Below are positions 21,750 to 34,380 of a stretch of DNA of 64,000 nucleotides, piece by piece. Below the pieces are notes generated by a model that saw nothing but the letters and a program-made list of their open reading frames with translations, ran no database searches and was not told the origin of the DNA. Every line of letters begins with the position of its first letter. Within the stretch, counting starts at the first letter, position 1. Source of the stretch: Monosporascus cannonballus (Eukaryota; Ascomycota; Sordariomycetes; Xylariales); contig QJNS01000312.1 of NCBI GenBank assembly GCA_004154925.1, positions 1 to 64,000 of the forward strand, read 5' to 3'. The position numbers and the translations under genes were made by a program.

Positions 21750-24360
21750 ATGCGTTCATCAATGCACAGTCTTACGGTTATCGGTACCTGGGTTACAGTG
21801 GCCAGCGCTAGGTCTCTCTGGTCGTCTATTCCAGCTGCCTTTGGTCCGCAGAATAGCGATGACTGGATCCTGAAGACTGGTTATCCCGTAGGCAACGGGA
21901 GACTTGGAGGTAAGTAAGCCTCCTGGACGTGCCTTGCTAGTCTAACGGCGGGTTCTCCCTAGCAATCCCATTCGGTGCACCAGGTTCAGACAAGGCTGTC
22001 TTGAACGTGGACTCCTTGTGGTCTGGTGGCCCGTTCGAGGCAGAGGTTAGTCTGGCGAGCTGTCTACTCACTGGAAAACCATATTGAGACCACCGTAGAA
22101 CTATACAGGGGGTAACCCTGATGTTGCAAAATACTCGGCGTTGCCTGATATAAGGAAGGCTATCTTCGAGAACGGAACGGGCGGTAAGAATACCCAAGGC
22201 CAGCCACACTGGCGCCCTCTAACACACACCTCGCAGATTTATCTCCATTGACCGGCCCAAATGACAACTATGGCTCATACAGAGCTCTGGGGAACTTGAC
22301 CGTCAGTCTAGATGGCGTCACCGACTACAGCGATTACAAGAGAACGCTAGACTTGAAAACAGGAGTGCATTCAACGACCTTCCATTCCGGAGGGGCGCAT
22401 TTCGTCAACAGCTTCTTTTGCTCTTACCCAGACCAAGTCTGCGTCTACAGCATTTCATCTAACACGACTCTCCCACGTGTCAGCATACAGATTGAGAATC
22501 TTCTTGTGGAAGAGGATCTGTTGAACCTTAAATGCGGTCGCGACTACGCTCGTCTGACTGGATACACACAAACCGGCCCCCCACTGGGAATGAAGTATGA
22601 TGCTATCGCGAAGATCAGATCTGAGTTCAACTCGACGTCTTGTTCGGCTGCCGGCGTCTTGACTATTAGTCCTACGAAATGTCAGAAATCATTGTTCATA
22701 GTCATCGGCGCAGGTACGGATTTCGATCAGACCAAGGGGAGTGCGGAGCACGGGTACTCGTTCAGGGGGGCAGATCCCGGTCCGGAGGTCGAGAGAGTTA
22801 CTACCGCCGCAGCGTCAAAGACGTATCAAGCTCTCCTAAAGGACCACATCGAGGATTACAGCGCCTTGGAAGGTGCTTTCGAGCTCAATCTGCCAGACCC
22901 GGAGGGATCTGCGGAAACGGAGACGTCGGCCCTGATTGCGGAATATTCCTCCGATGGCCCTGGGAACCCGTACTTAGAAGCCCTCCTCTTCGACTATTCC
23001 CGCCATCTGCTCATATCCTCTTCCCGAGAGAACTCTCTCCCTGCTAATCTTCAGGGACGCTGGGCCGAGGGACTCTACGCGGCCTGGAGCGGTGACTATC
23101 ACGCGAACATCAACATACAAATGAACTACTGGGGTGCCGACCAGACCGGTCTCAGCAGCACACAAGATGCTCTTTGGAATTACATGGAATTAAACTGGGT
23201 TCCCAGAGGGTCCGAGACGGCCAGGTTGCTCTACAATGCCAGCGGCTGGGTTGTACACAACGAAATGAACATATTCGGGCACACTGCTATGAAGTCGGAT
23301 GCCAGCTGGGCAAATTGTGAGTGGGCCTAGTTGCTGGACGTCATACCAATGCGATTAACTAATGAACCAAGATCCTGCCGCTCCCGCATGGATGATGCAG
23401 CATGTCTGGAACAACTTCGACTATACCCAGAACATCAGCTGGCTTAAGAATCAAGGATACCCGCTAGTGAAGGGGGTCGCTGAGTTCTGGCTGTCGCAAC
23501 TACAACGGGACGCCTTCTTCGAAGACGGCTCTCTAGTAGTTAATCCGTGCAATAGCCCAGAGCACGGCCCAACGACATTCGGCTGCGCGCACTATCAGCA
23601 GGAAATCCACCACGTCTTCGACGCCGTCTTATCGAGTGCGCCGATCGTCGCCGAGCCTGACACTGAGTTCCTTAATGCCGTCAAATCGAGCCTGGAGATG
23701 CTTGACAAGGGATTCCATGTTACGGAATGGGGCGGCGTCAAGGAGTGGAAGCTACCGGACTCGTACGGATACGATACCAGGAACACGCATCGACACCTCT
23801 CGCACCTGACTGGCTGGCATCCCGGATATTCCGTATCCTCGTTCCAGAACGGGTACGCCAACTCCACCATCCAGTCCGCCGTCGAGGAGACTCTCATATC
23901 CCGCGGCAACGGGAACGCCGAGGACGCCAACGCGGGCTGGGGCAAGGTGTGGCGGGCCGCGTGCTGGGCGCGGCTGAACAACACCGAGAGGGCGTACGAG
24001 CAGCTCCGCTACGCCATCGACGTCAACTTCGCCGGCAACGGGTTCAGCATGTACTCGGCCGACAACGAGCCGTTCCAGATCGACGCCAACTTCGGTCTCG
24101 GGGGCGCCATCCTGAGCATGCTGGTCGTGGACCTGCCCCTGCCGCACGACGCGGCCGGCGAGACCAGGACCGTGGTGCTCGGCCCCGCCATCCCGGAGAG
24201 GTGGAAGGGCGGCAGCGTCAAGGGCCTGAGAATCCGCGGGGGCGGCTCCGTGGATTTCAGCTGGGATGACGGGGGGCTGGTCACCGAAGCTACGTTGAGG
24301 GGGAGTCGGACTAGCGTTCGGCTTGTCAACGTCCGGGGCGAGATGCTAGCTGCGGCCTGA
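21750..24360 (+). CDS. GH95 alpha-L-fucosidase, secreted
   Basis: Five exons: 21750-21909, 21963-22045, 22099-22183, 22237-23316 and 23372-24360. All introns are 53-55 bp with GT donors and AG acceptors. The 798-residue product has the usual GH95 length. The N-terminal 20 residues form a signal peptide (ending VASARS). The GH95 core is clear: [47 protein letters not shown] and [16 protein letters not shown]. Comparison with the Bifidobacterium AfcA active site (Asn421, Asn423, Glu566, Asp766) points to Asn400, Asn402, Glu547 and Asp707, all present. Activity on terminal alpha-1,2-fucosyl residues is expected by inverting hydrolysis; some family members prefer galactose. The gene is complete. 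Confidence 0.94.
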
Positions 24361-25212
24361 CATTAGCGGCTATGGGCTTTTGAAAAGGCGCGGTACTATG
24401 TACTAAGAACACCACATGAGATCTCACGCTTAGCTTCATGAACTCGTCCATGGGGCTCCTCGTTAGGTTTGTAATAGTGTGCTGTATTTGGTAATTTGTG
24501 CTTTGCCATTTCGCAGTCTTAGGAGTTGAATTAAACACATACAGCTCTAGTTTGCGAATGGCTATGCCAGCATCCCAAGCTGATGAATGGTGTACCTAAG
24601 TTCGGGAAAAAAAAAGGGGGGGGACCACTGTTTACTGAACTAGCGCTTATTACCCTTCGGCCGATGCATGAAATTGGCCAACTTGGGGCAGGGGCTGGGG
24701 TAACGCGTAAAGCTTCTGTTGCCAGCCTTCTGAATCCTCTTGGAACCTCTTCGTAGTAGTTTCGGCTTAAGATCTTGGAACCCCGGTGGCCCCCCCCCCT
24801 GGTATTAAAAAGACGTAGCATAGTCGACCCCGATTCTCGTAAGTAACGGGCAATGCAATATAATGCAATCCCAGAGAGGTGGTTGGCCCCCAGCTAACCT
24901 TAAACTGTATCTGACATCACCATCCAGGAATCCCGTGCTCGGCGTAATTGGATAAGGTTGCAACTACGCGTCTTCGACGTGCAACGTTCACCTGGGTACA
25001 TACATACTAAGTTCATACCCATCGTGTTAATGACGTTCCGTCGCATACAATGTAGGCGTCGTACAACTTGGTATAATAATTGGAATTCCCGTGCTCGTTA
25101 GACCTCCGGACCCTATTTCCGTCTGTCGGCCATCGCCATTTGCCGCCCGCACTCCCAATTCCATCCCAAACCACCCGCCGTCTGTCCAAGTCGCAACAAT
25201 CCCAAGCAAACG
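24361..25212. other. Intergenic stretch, no supported gene
   Basis: Contains homopolymer tracts (A9G9 near 24610 and C9 near 24790). The minus-strand frame 24531-24821 spans these tracts and is not supported. Confidence 0.4.
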
Positions 25213-25821
25213 ATGGCCGTCAACGACGCCACCGCAAGGGCCAAATCAGCCGCCCAGTGTGTCCTAGCGTTCGGACGGCGCCAGGTTGATCGAGCGGTGC
25301 GGCCGGAGACTCGACAGAAGGCGTGCGACAGCATCAGCGCCTTCGCTCAGGAGAGGCCGATTCTCTTCGTATGTTCTCTACCCCCGGCATCCCCAACAAT
25401 TCCGCCAACCGCCGCGACGTGCATTCCCTGAGCTAACGAAACTCTCCCGCATTAGTCCTTCATCGCGTCGCAGCTCTTCTTCTCGCTCCTCCCGCTCCTC
25501 GTCTTCGCGGCCTTCGCCGTCTCGACCGTCGGCTTCGCTCTCGTCTCGGCGGCGCTGTTCTCCGTCTTCTGGCTCGGCGTCGCCCTGCTCTTCCTCGTCC
25601 CCGCCCTTTTCTTCACTTTCAGTATCGCCGTGCTGGTCTGGCTGTGGGCCGTCTCCACCTTCCTGGTCGGCCGCTGGGTGTACCACAAGACGCCCTTGGC
25701 GGTGCGCGGGCAGGTTGCCGTCAAGACGCCTGTTAACAAGGAGGTCTTGGTCCGGAAGCCCACGCCCGACGGCTTTCGCGGGGGCGACGTCAAGGTCGAG
25801 ACGGAAGGGGCTAATGAGTAG
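25213..25821 (+). CDS. Promethin-like (lipid-droplet assembly type) membrane protein
   Basis: Two exons, 25213-25368 and 25456-25821, flank an 87-bp intron (donor GTATGT, acceptor TAG). They give 173 residues. A short polar N-terminus leads into a long hydrophobic block from about 50 to 125 (LFFSLLPLLVFAAFAVSTVG, ALFFTFSIAVLVWLWAV), enough for two re-entrant hairpins or up to four helices. A polar tail ends in an acidic segment. This is the layout of fungal promethin/LDAF1-family proteins, which act with seipin at ER-lipid-droplet sites. The assignment rests on architecture more than on diagnostic residues, so another small ER membrane family is possible. It is convergent with the DUF89 gene. 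Confidence 0.6.
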
Positions 25822-26334
25822 GGTCATCGGCGAGGCCGTGCGGCCGTGATGAGTGCCGGCGGGTTCGCCCGCGCCAAGGGTAAAGACGGGTAACTGCGGC
25901 GTTCTTAGTGGTTTCGACGGATGGGGGACTATGGTAAAATTGTTAGTTAGGTAGGCATGGGAGCGATGCGGGAAATGCGTCCGGCGGCGTTTGAGTTAGG
26001 TATGGATACCCCTATTTTTCGCTTTGAGGGTATATGTTCGTTCTACTGCCGGCCAATGACTGGTACGATGGTGCGCCTAGTCGCTGAGCGCATCGGTCAG
26101 TTTTACTCGAAATGAAGATTGTGTGCTTCTCGTCGTTAGGTCTCAAGTATGTGATGGATGGCTCACCTCATCCGGAAGATGGCTCAGGGTGTGGAACGGA
26201 TGTAACGCCACGGAATACCGGGCTAGTAGGCGTCTGAGGCTCGATTTGAGCACATTCTAGTCTATCTAAGGCATATACAAGAGTCTCTAATCTATTGGCG
26301 CGACCGTCCTTTGTTTATCATGCGCATGCTCCCC
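25822..26334. other. Convergent 3' intergenic stretch
   Basis: This lies between the promethin-like gene and the DUF89 phosphatase gene, tail to tail. No feature is supported. Confidence 0.45.
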
Positions 26335-27995
26335 TTACTTTCCCTCCGAGTAGGAGACAACTGCCCATTTTCCATTCCATGCCCACTTTCGAGCACCACT
26401 ATCTCTCCCTCCGCCCTCCTTAGCGCGGAGTTCCTCGTCCTCTCCCGATTTGAGTCCGACGACAACATCGGCCTTGCACGTGCGAAGCGCAAGTACGTTG
26501 ACGCCGGACCGCGGACCAAGAGGTCCAATCGCTTCGGTGAATGGCGTCGTGGGGTCCCATGCGGCCTGCTCGCATCAGTATCTTTCTAAGGTCTCTCTAT
26601 CTGGGGTGTGGCGTGGTGGACAAGGTACTTACGTCGCCGGTCAACTTGCGGTAATTCAGGTCCCCCTTGAAGACGACCAGTTCGCTATTCTTGAGATCCT
26701 CGTAGAGCTCCTCGTCCGTGGACGGCAGTCTCCAGTAGCTGCCGGGCCCGGTCCAGAAGAGACTCGGGCGAAGGACAAGTTCGCCCTCGGCATGATGTCG
26801 GCCCCACTCCTGGAAGAGGAACTGGAGGTTCTCGATTTCTTTGTCCGCCAAGGGCGGCGGCGTCTCGTCCCGCAGCTTTTCGTCGTCGGATGGTGTCTCG
26901 TAGAACGTCTTGGGGTCGGCAAGCGCATTGAGCAGGGCCATGAAGTCCTCTGGCACCACGTCTGACACGAACCAAGGGATCGTCTTCGGATGCAGTACGA
27001 CGACGGTGGCGAGACCTGATGACAGGAGGTAGCCTGCGAGGACGAGGTCGACGTAGAGCTCAAAGCCGGCGTTGTCCAAGACGATGTCTACCCGCCGCTG
27101 CTTCTTGCCCTCGCGCTTCGCCTTGAGGAGGGCGTCGTACGCAGCTCCTAGGTCGTTGACCAGGATGTTCTGCTCGGCGGCCTTCCTCGCCTCCGACCCC
27201 TGCAGCTTCTGGATATCCTCGTACGTGAGATTTGTCAGGAGCGACAAGTCGGTTGCGTTACCCCAGAGGCAGATCTCCAACATCTCGAAGAACAGGATCC
27301 TCTGGGCTTCCTCGTGCTCCGCGCCCGTCTTGCTCTTGTCCGTCTCCATCTGCGTCACGATCTCCCTGTACCGCGCAGCGAGCTCTAAGACCGCAGGCCT
27401 GGAAGACCGGAACGTCTTGATCTTCTGCCGGGCAAAGACATCATACCCCTTCCAGTAAGTAGAGAGGCTGAAGGATGTACTAATACGTCTATCTTGCGGT
27501 CAGTTAGTCCCGTGCGTGAAGCGGTCCCGCTGCTAGGTACCTATAGAGATAGCACTCGCTGTAGAGCCAAGGCACATTGAACCAGGTTGGGGTTCCTAGC
27601 TTCTCAAGCTCCTGGTTATACAGCGATACGTCAGGTCGACCATCGTCTCGAATGGGACTGCTAAAAGTCAGCTTCGATGCTTAATCCAGGGACGTCCGAG
27701 GTGGTCATTTACGTTAGCTTTCGGTCATGCTGAAGTTCGTACTTCAAGGTGGCCAGCTCCTCGATGATCTTCTTTCCCTCATCCCGCTTGGCAGCATCAT
27801 CGCAATCAGAAACCGAACGATACAGGTCATCAATGGCTTGAGTCTGGTGAGAGAGTTTAGTAAACGTGCCATGAGAATCCACCGACAGCGACACGCTTCC
27901 GGGGAGGTACTAACGATGATAACTGGCCATCGATCACGAGCTGAGACATGGGCGAAGGACGTCTTGTCACTCGTCATATAAGGAGCTATGCACAT
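26335..27995 (-). CDS. ARMT1/DUF89-family metal-dependent damage-control phosphatase
   Basis: Five exons on the minus strand: 27995-27915, 27843-27713, 27657-27541, 27488-26633 and 26565-26335. All have GT-AG junctions. The product is 471 residues; yeast YMR027W is 470. The N-terminus reads DKTSFAHVSARDRWPVII then QAIDDLYRSV, and the middle PTWFNVPWLYSECYLYRRI. The metal-binding DNAG motif (Asp248, Asn249) and the RTxK motif (Arg423 to Lys426 in LALRTCKADVVVGL) are intact. Known family members hydrolyse damaged sugar phosphates such as fructose 1-phosphate; a carboxyl methyltransferase role has also been reported for the human member. The start at 27995 is the first in-frame ATG after a stop, but an extra upstream exon cannot be excluded. 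Confidence 0.92.
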
Positions 27996-30969
27996 AGATA
28001 ACGATCAGCAATCCCGGCTGCGTCCATTCCTTGAGGTTCGCCATGGTGGTCGATTATTTGCAACAGGGGTAAAGGGGGCTAGCTCACGAGTTTTAGTGTC
28101 GTGTTCCATGATGTCACACGTGTAGCTCTCAGAGAGCAGAGAGGCGAATATGAAGTCTTTCAAGGAAATACGGGGTTTTATCAATACGCTCTGATACGTC
28201 TCCTCAGGGAATAGACGTCCGGTGAAGAGGTGGAAAGTCTATGAAGAGTATGACGGCTGAATTTTAACCGGAGCGCGCATTCGGTACCTAACAAATACTT
28301 CATTCAAGAACGAGAGCTTCGGCGGGGTATCGCCAGAGGCGGGCTTGTTCCTCGTGGGGGGTTAACTCCGCCAGTCGGGTACGGATATGCATATAACAGA
28401 GGGCCAGCAGAGGGAATAATAGTATGGATAAAAGCATATGTATAATCTAAGTATAAGTAGACCCCCTGGCCCAATGTGCGGCTATTCTCAGGATTCGACG
28501 CTTCCCAAAGTCCTCAGGATCTATACGCAAAGGAGAGATGGTAGGTCTAGGGATTCTCATCCTCCCCGGTTGGAGTGTGATACTTCGTATGCGGCGCCTG
28601 CTTGAAAGACCCATGAATAGGGGTATCACAAGGCTTTGATCAGTTTTCTAGCCCGGCTTTGCAGAGAGGACAGCATGGCCCGCGAAAGTAGGTCGCATGC
28701 TTTTCACTTCGCTGACAACCTCTCTTCGAGTTTGCCAACGGCGACACTCGAAGCATGACCGCAACAATAAACAATGTTCGCTAAGCTTCCCAAGGGGAAT
28801 ATCTAAGCTATGTCGACCGAGGCAGTGTGGTTCTCGACCAATTTCGGCTTGGATCCGGGGACTGCACCCGCCCGAATATCGATATACGCGTCATACTACT
28901 AGGCTCCTCGGCAATCATGGTAGGACAAACTGAGGTCATCGCCCGCACTTACTTCGAGGCCCCTGGGTCGCAAAACGAATCGGCGCTCTGCAACGTGAAG
29001 TCAAGGCGCAGTGGCCATCTGTCAAGTCGAGATAAGCATAGGCATCCCTGTCCTACGGGCTTAAGCCACGCATGGCTTGTCGCACCGCACGTGGTGACGA
29101 TTCAAGTTCCATGTCTTTGGGTCGGACATCGGCAAGCCCAGATGCTTAAGACAAAAATGCAGCGACTCAGACCGTAACCCAGTACATCCACTACGAATAA
29201 TTCTGTTATTATCCCCCTGTATCAGGAATGATGTTGACAGCGGCTTTTAGTGCTGGTGGCGAGCCTTGATTCCTTCTCTGGCTGAATACCGCTGCTTCTT
29301 GCTGGTAATGGCGGTGAATACACGCATCGAGAGCCTCTTGTATCATGGCGAGGGCTCCGGTCGATCTTTAAGTGAGCGTCTTCGGTGCCCTCGTGGTGTG
29401 TCAGCGCGACCTTAAGAATGGAGGATAGTGAGGCTGTGGCTGGTCGAGATCGGGAAATCTGTTCCTACGAGTACGGAATGAGTTTTAAGGGATGGAATAA
29501 CGGGTTCCAATATAGGATTTACTCTATCAGGGTCGACCAGAGTAATGTGTAACATCGGGAGAAGTGCCCCCCCAAACATGTGCTGATGTCTCTGGGACCC
29601 GTACGACCCGATATCTTTCGCATATTACTAGTCTTTACGGAAGCAATGTGCTGGTACTGGAAATCGTCCGGAGAGTCGTCCGATATATTGATTCAGAGTA
29701 TCTTTATTAATCCTTGCGGTTGCAGGGCCGGCTGACATAGAGAACCGCGATCTAGTAGTCGGTAGATGGGGACACGGATTCTCCTATTACCGCGACTGTC
29801 GAGATAGCATTGCTAGTTACTCCGTATATATATTCGGCGAATTTTGGGTAAAGTAAGATATGACGTACTTGCCACTGTGGTACAGTCACATAAATATTTC
29901 TCCGCCAGGGTCGTGCTCAGCGCCGCGAAGGCCTATCTCAACTCGTACCCCTCTCAATAGCCCCCTAGCATGATGGGTGTATACATTTCCAGTCTTATAT
30001 AGAGCGAATAAGCCCTCTAAAGAGTCATCTTGGTCTGCTAAGGAAGATGACTAGCTAGCGAGCTCTCATAGGCCATAATTCTGCTCTGCAGGCGCTCAGT
30101 GTACTCAATAAGCATGTTCGGCATGAGCCTCTAACTGGACCTGAATGTTTTCGAAGGAACACTTGCCTTCGAAATCATGCGATATCTCAAGTGCTGTCTT
30201 AACCGTCCTGTCATTACCGATGTTGTTATTACACCGTCTACATCTTGCCATGCGATCAACGGCACCACGTGGAGACCAACCGTAGAGGGAGAATCGCGTG
30301 GGAAGATCGGGACAATGGTTGGTGGAATATTGGAGACTCGTCAAACCGCTTGGAAGACGCATCGCGAGTAATCCATGGCTTTAGGCGTCCTCATGTTCAA
30401 GTCATAAGGCGCGACTTCTGCCTAATATTTGAAGGAGCTTGCGTCCTCCCCAAGTCGGGACATACGCTGCGAGTGTGGGGGGCACCGGGAGAAGTTGTAG
30501 GCGGAGATCGGCGGCTGGGTCGAACTCATATATCACGATACATATTCGTGGGGAAGAGCAAACTTCGTATCTATGTATATGGCTATTCATGCGAATCACT
30601 CGGCCGGTCTGCTTGAGAAGGCAGGCACTCGAGGTCAACACCCACATGATTTTCAATTCACTGCGGCGAGGTATCTGAAGTGACTGCATCACACAACTTC
30701 AGCAAACTATGAGAAACCACTCTGTGGTGATCAGACTCATATACCGACGCAAACCGACCAGGCTCCGACTGACTGGTGCCGGTGCCGTCGTATTGGTACG
30801 GACATCATATACGACAGGTCTCGTACCTACATTATGCTTCATGTCCCTTGGTGCAAACAGCACCGCGATCCATCCGAGAACCGCTGACCCCGGGTCTCAG
30901 GGCCTGTCCAGCACCGAAGCATACTTGGCCAGAGAGATCTCGGCTTTCGTCCAAGAATGTCAACCAACA
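27996..30969. other. Long intergenic stretch, no supported gene
   Basis: Scattered ORFs (28447-28629 minus, 28827-29177 plus, 30105-30692 on both strands) do not resemble known proteins. A minus-strand stretch near 29260-29420 (LAMIQEALDACIHRHYQQEA and nearby) reads like old coding sequence but could not be identified. Confidence 0.35.
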
Positions 30970-31434
30970 ATGTGCAGGTACTGCTACCTCCATTACCACC
31001 ACGTCTCGCCATGCGCGCGGGACGTCGAGTACGCGGTGCACTACTCGTGCTGCGCGAGCTCGGTCCTGGAGCGAGCGCGCTGAGCCGCCAGCGCCCTGAG
31101 CCCTCTCATCGCCGTGTCTGACTTCCACATTGACAATGGCGGGCGTCCGGCTCGTTCAATATCCGTGTAGGGAGCTGACGTACGCGCCCGAATGCAACCC
31201 CGTCGAGGGGATAGACTACAACGACCCCTGCGCTCACGGGCGAGTGTCTCGTCTCGCCGCACTGCAGCTCCGGGGGCTGTAGGTTGGAGGATCTGGGTGG
31301 GAGGTGGACCGTTGACGTGTTGCAGATGCCAAAGGGGAGGCAATACGTATCGATGGGGCGTCCATCCGGTGAAGAGGGTTCCAGACACGCTGCGCTATCG
31401 CGGTGTCTGCCAGGGCTGTGGAACCGATTGGTTA
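30970..31434 (+). pseudogene. Decayed small cysteine-rich protein, first copy of a tandem family
   Basis: The reading MCRYCYLHYHHVSPCARDVE YAVHYSCC at 30970-31062 resembles the starts of the two intact copies downstream (MC, then Cys-x-His-like, then Cys). Later pieces align in order but in changing frames: PECNP and DPCAHG, then CLVSPHCSSGGCRLEDLGGR W (second frame), then CCRCQRGGNTYRW and RGVCQGCGTDW (third). These correspond to CPLQNCNFKKLKGSWNCC, VCNKGPNTQGWC and EPCGHGCCSKC of the third copy. At least two frameshifts and a stop interrupt it. I infer a broken paralogue from the shared order and spacing of the cysteines. Confidence 0.6.
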
Positions 31435-32671
31435 ATAAGCGAGCCAGTGTCACGATGACGAAGAAGGGGCGTCGAGTGAGTCGAACGAGCGCATGCAGAT
31501 AATGTGTGGACCTTCCTTCGTGCCTGCTAAAGGCCGGCCTAAGAGAACGTCGTCGTCATGGTGGTACTGGACTCGGCAGAGCCTTTTTGAGTCATGAAAG
31601 AGGAAAAAGATGCGAGGTGAGGTTCGGCTTAAGCGAGGAGGCTGAGAATATTGGAGGAGTGGAGCCGCGCCAAAACAAAAAGGGGGGAGGGGCCAAGATA
31701 TCGAAGCCGACTACGAGGGAATCGAAGTCAGCCTCGGTTGTGTTCTTACTCTTGTACAATATTGGGCATGCTATCGAGTTGTGGTTTGCGGCTTCGGCGA
31801 CTTGGCCACGTGGTCATTGTAGGACAAGGCTCGCGAGGCGGCCAGAGGGGTTAAATAGGACGCTTGTAGAGCTTATATATCTGACAAGGTTTTACTTTTC
31901 TGTCAATCTATCGATCGCTCAGTACGAGCGTGGCTTCCTGAGGGTACCTGCGTCATCTTGCAGAATAATTCCCGATCTCGCCACGCCTGAAGGGCTTGGT
32001 AGTTCGGTTGATTGCATGGCTAACGTTAAGATCTTGAACAAGACGAGACCGAACGACTGGTGGAGAAGTGACGAACCCGGCCACCGGCGCTGAATTACGG
32101 GACGCGTCGCCCACCCTAGGCGAAATTTCATCGAAGACAAGGTTCTCATAGTTTTAGCCAGAGGTGACTGCCCGATTCAAAGCCAGTACAATGGATATAC
32201 GCATACGCGTAGAACTTCCAAGCTGCGCTTCCGGAAGCTCACCGGCTCGGATAGAGCACGATTGCCTGTTCCCGGCCACTTGTGAGCGTATCTAGAGGAG
32301 TAATCGATGACTAGATGTGTAGACTACGCGTCAGTTCATGGCAGTGTACCCGTATCCCGGGGAGGATAAGAAGCAGCTCTCCTCTCTTGACGAACTGGAG
32401 GAAACAATCTACAGATGGAGATTTATGTACGCAGTCACAGCTTACGGGACCGAGAGACATTGAGCAGACAATAAGCATCTTTTCAAGAGAGCTCTAAAGA
32501 ATTACACAGATTTCTCCCGCTTGAGAAGCTTCGTTCCAACACTTCGAGAAGCACCGCCGAACCGCTGAGGGCAATAAGCGGATTAGACATTTCACGCACC
32601 ACCACCCTCTTAATATCCCTTCGAAGAGCGGACACGTGAGCGGCATCGTCAACATCACATCGCATCATACC
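31435..32671. other. Spacer between family copies one and two
   Basis: A 195-codon open frame (31506-32093) begins at GTG, has no ATG near its start and matches no family, so it is treated as chance. The 200 bp before 32672 should contain the promoter of copy two. Confidence 0.4.
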
Positions 32672-33028
32672 ATGTGCACCGAGACCGCTTACACCCTCCG
32701 ATGCGAGCACGTCGTGACGCGCACGATGTACTGTTCGGAGGCACCAGCCCCATCGCGAAGCAGCAGCAAGCCGCGGAGGACATGCAACAGGGTCATCCGC
32801 AACGCGGTGCCGTGGCCGCCGCCGCCCGAGTTCGGAGCCCAGGCGGCCATGTGTCCACTTGGGGAGCAGTGCCCGTTTGAGGCTCGAGGGGGCTGCTGGA
32901 ACTGCTGCTGGTGCGGGAAGGAGTGGAATGAGCAGGGGCGGTGCAGCTGCGTAATGATCATCGATGGGCAGCAGTACCGGTGCGAGCACATCTGCTGCGA
33001 GACATGCGAGGCTGCCACCGAGACCTAG
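32672..33028 (+). CDS. Small cysteine-rich protein, second copy of a tandem family
   Basis: A 118-residue protein starting at ATG 32672, with about 17 cysteines. Key pattern: MCTETAYTLRCEHVVTRTMYC, a Pro/Ser/Arg linker, CPLGEQCPFEARGGCWNCCW CGKEWNEQGRCSC, and YRCEHICCETC before TAG 33026. The Cys/His spacing suggests zinc-binding treble-clef or knuckle folds. There is no signal peptide, so the protein is probably intracellular. In the third copy an intron begins close to where this copy has its stop. Here the equivalent donor is absent, and an open frame in the same register (33101-33364) follows. No function is assigned; similar cysteine-rich fungal proteins are usually annotated as hypothetical. 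Confidence 0.65.
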   Translation: MCTETAYTLRCEHVVTRTMYCSEAPAPSRSSSKPRRTCNRVIRNAVPWPPPPEFGAQAAMCPLGEQCPFEARGGCWNCCWCGKEWNEQGRCSCVMIIDGQQYRCEHICCETCEAATET

Positions 33029-33364
33029 GGGGGCAAGGAGCGTCGGGGGATTGGTAGGGGGCAAAATTTCGGCGAGAGTAATCGGACGAAATAGGTTCGG
33101 ATGGGTTTCACAAAAGGGGCGGGGCGCGGTGAGCGGAAGAGCAGGGATACAGGGCACAGGAACCGAAGGGCTGGCGAAGAGGACATTTCGCCCGTGGAGG
33201 ATCTTTCTAGAAGGGGTTACTCAAGGGACATAGAACTCAGACTCGCGGCGGCAGCCGCAGTAGAAAAGAAAATCGCGGCTGATAAAAAGTGTGTCAACCC
33301 CATCCAACGAGTGTCCTTCATGCGTGAACCTCCGCGGGGACCCAAGATCGTGGCGTACGCCTAG

Positions 33365-34380
33365 CAGCGGCTCAGATCGCCCGGGGAGAAAACACTAGGA
33401 GAGCAGGGCCGTCAAAAGCAACGCGGGGGTGGGGGCACTGGGTTGTTGGAAAATATATCTAGTGATCAATAATCACATGGCCAGAGTCCCTGAGATGTTG
33501 AAGGGGGAATGGCCCAGCCGTATCCACGAGCTTTGCCAATGGGATACCTAGTGCCTAGTAGGTGTGTGGGGGGAGGGGGGAGTTTGTCAGAGACGCCGAG
33601 TGAAAAATACATCAACGAACGGAAAAGCTTGCGAGCGGTGGAAAAAGCAAGCACAAGTACACTTCTATTTATGACTTGCCAATGATGAGGCGTGGTAAGA
33701 TAGGCTTGGCCGCCTCACGCTGGATCCCCAGAAACCGGGGTTCCGGTACAGATCGGATAGATCCAGATGGTGGCGGCAGCGTACATTCTAAGGGCGCCAG
33801 ATCTGTGGGAATTTACAAGGGTCAGTCAACAGGGTTTAGCGTTATATAGATGCGCGTCTCGCGCGCAGATGCGTCCCGGCACCCAATACTATGGTCCCGT
33901 TATATCAGAACAATACGAGCCAGGCCGCCAAGGGGCTGCCCCGACCTATCGTCTGGCTCGCAGACGACATGGGGACCGCATCCGGTTGCACTAGTCCTAC
34001 ACATATTTCCGAAACATGGCTGACTTCGTGTCGACAACTTGGCCCGGCCAAATAGAACTTTGTCGATGGTAGTAAGACATGCTTCTTCAGCGAAGTCTTC
34101 ATCCCTGTCGAGTATGTGCCATACGCCCTCCCGGTTAAAGCCTCATTTTCATGGCGAATAGTCATTCCCATGTAACGCCGACATTCCTTGTTCTCATCTC
34201 CATTGCCCGAGCAGGGGTGGCGTAGGAAAGAGCAATGGGATGAAGAGAAGGGCGAGTCAAATGGGGGATGTGCAGCATATAAAGATGGAGGGCCCGGTGG
34301 CAGATACGATGTGATGGGATAGTTATCCTAAGCGGCCAGTTGTTTCGTACCGTCTTCTCAATACTCGAGGCGTAGGAAAG
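33365..34380. other. Spacer between family copies two and three
   Basis: No supported gene. The right part carries the promoter of copy three, with a TATA-like element about 100 bp before its ATG. Confidence 0.45.
34278..34283 (+). promoter_or_regulatory. TATA-like box of the third cysteine-rich copy
   Basis: TATAAA in the context CATATAAAG lies 98 bp upstream of the ATG at 34381, a usual distance for a fungal TATA element. This is assigned from position and sequence only. Confidence 0.4.

Noticed and set aside
25378..25827. Long minus-strand frame opposite the promethin-like gene, rich in Glu/Asp/Arg
   Set aside because: It is the antisense shadow of the hydrophobic, GC-rich exon of that gene.
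31506..32093. Open frame of 195 codons between cysteine-rich copies one and two
   Set aside because: It begins at GTG with no nearby ATG, has no recognisable domain, and its composition follows the surrounding DNA.
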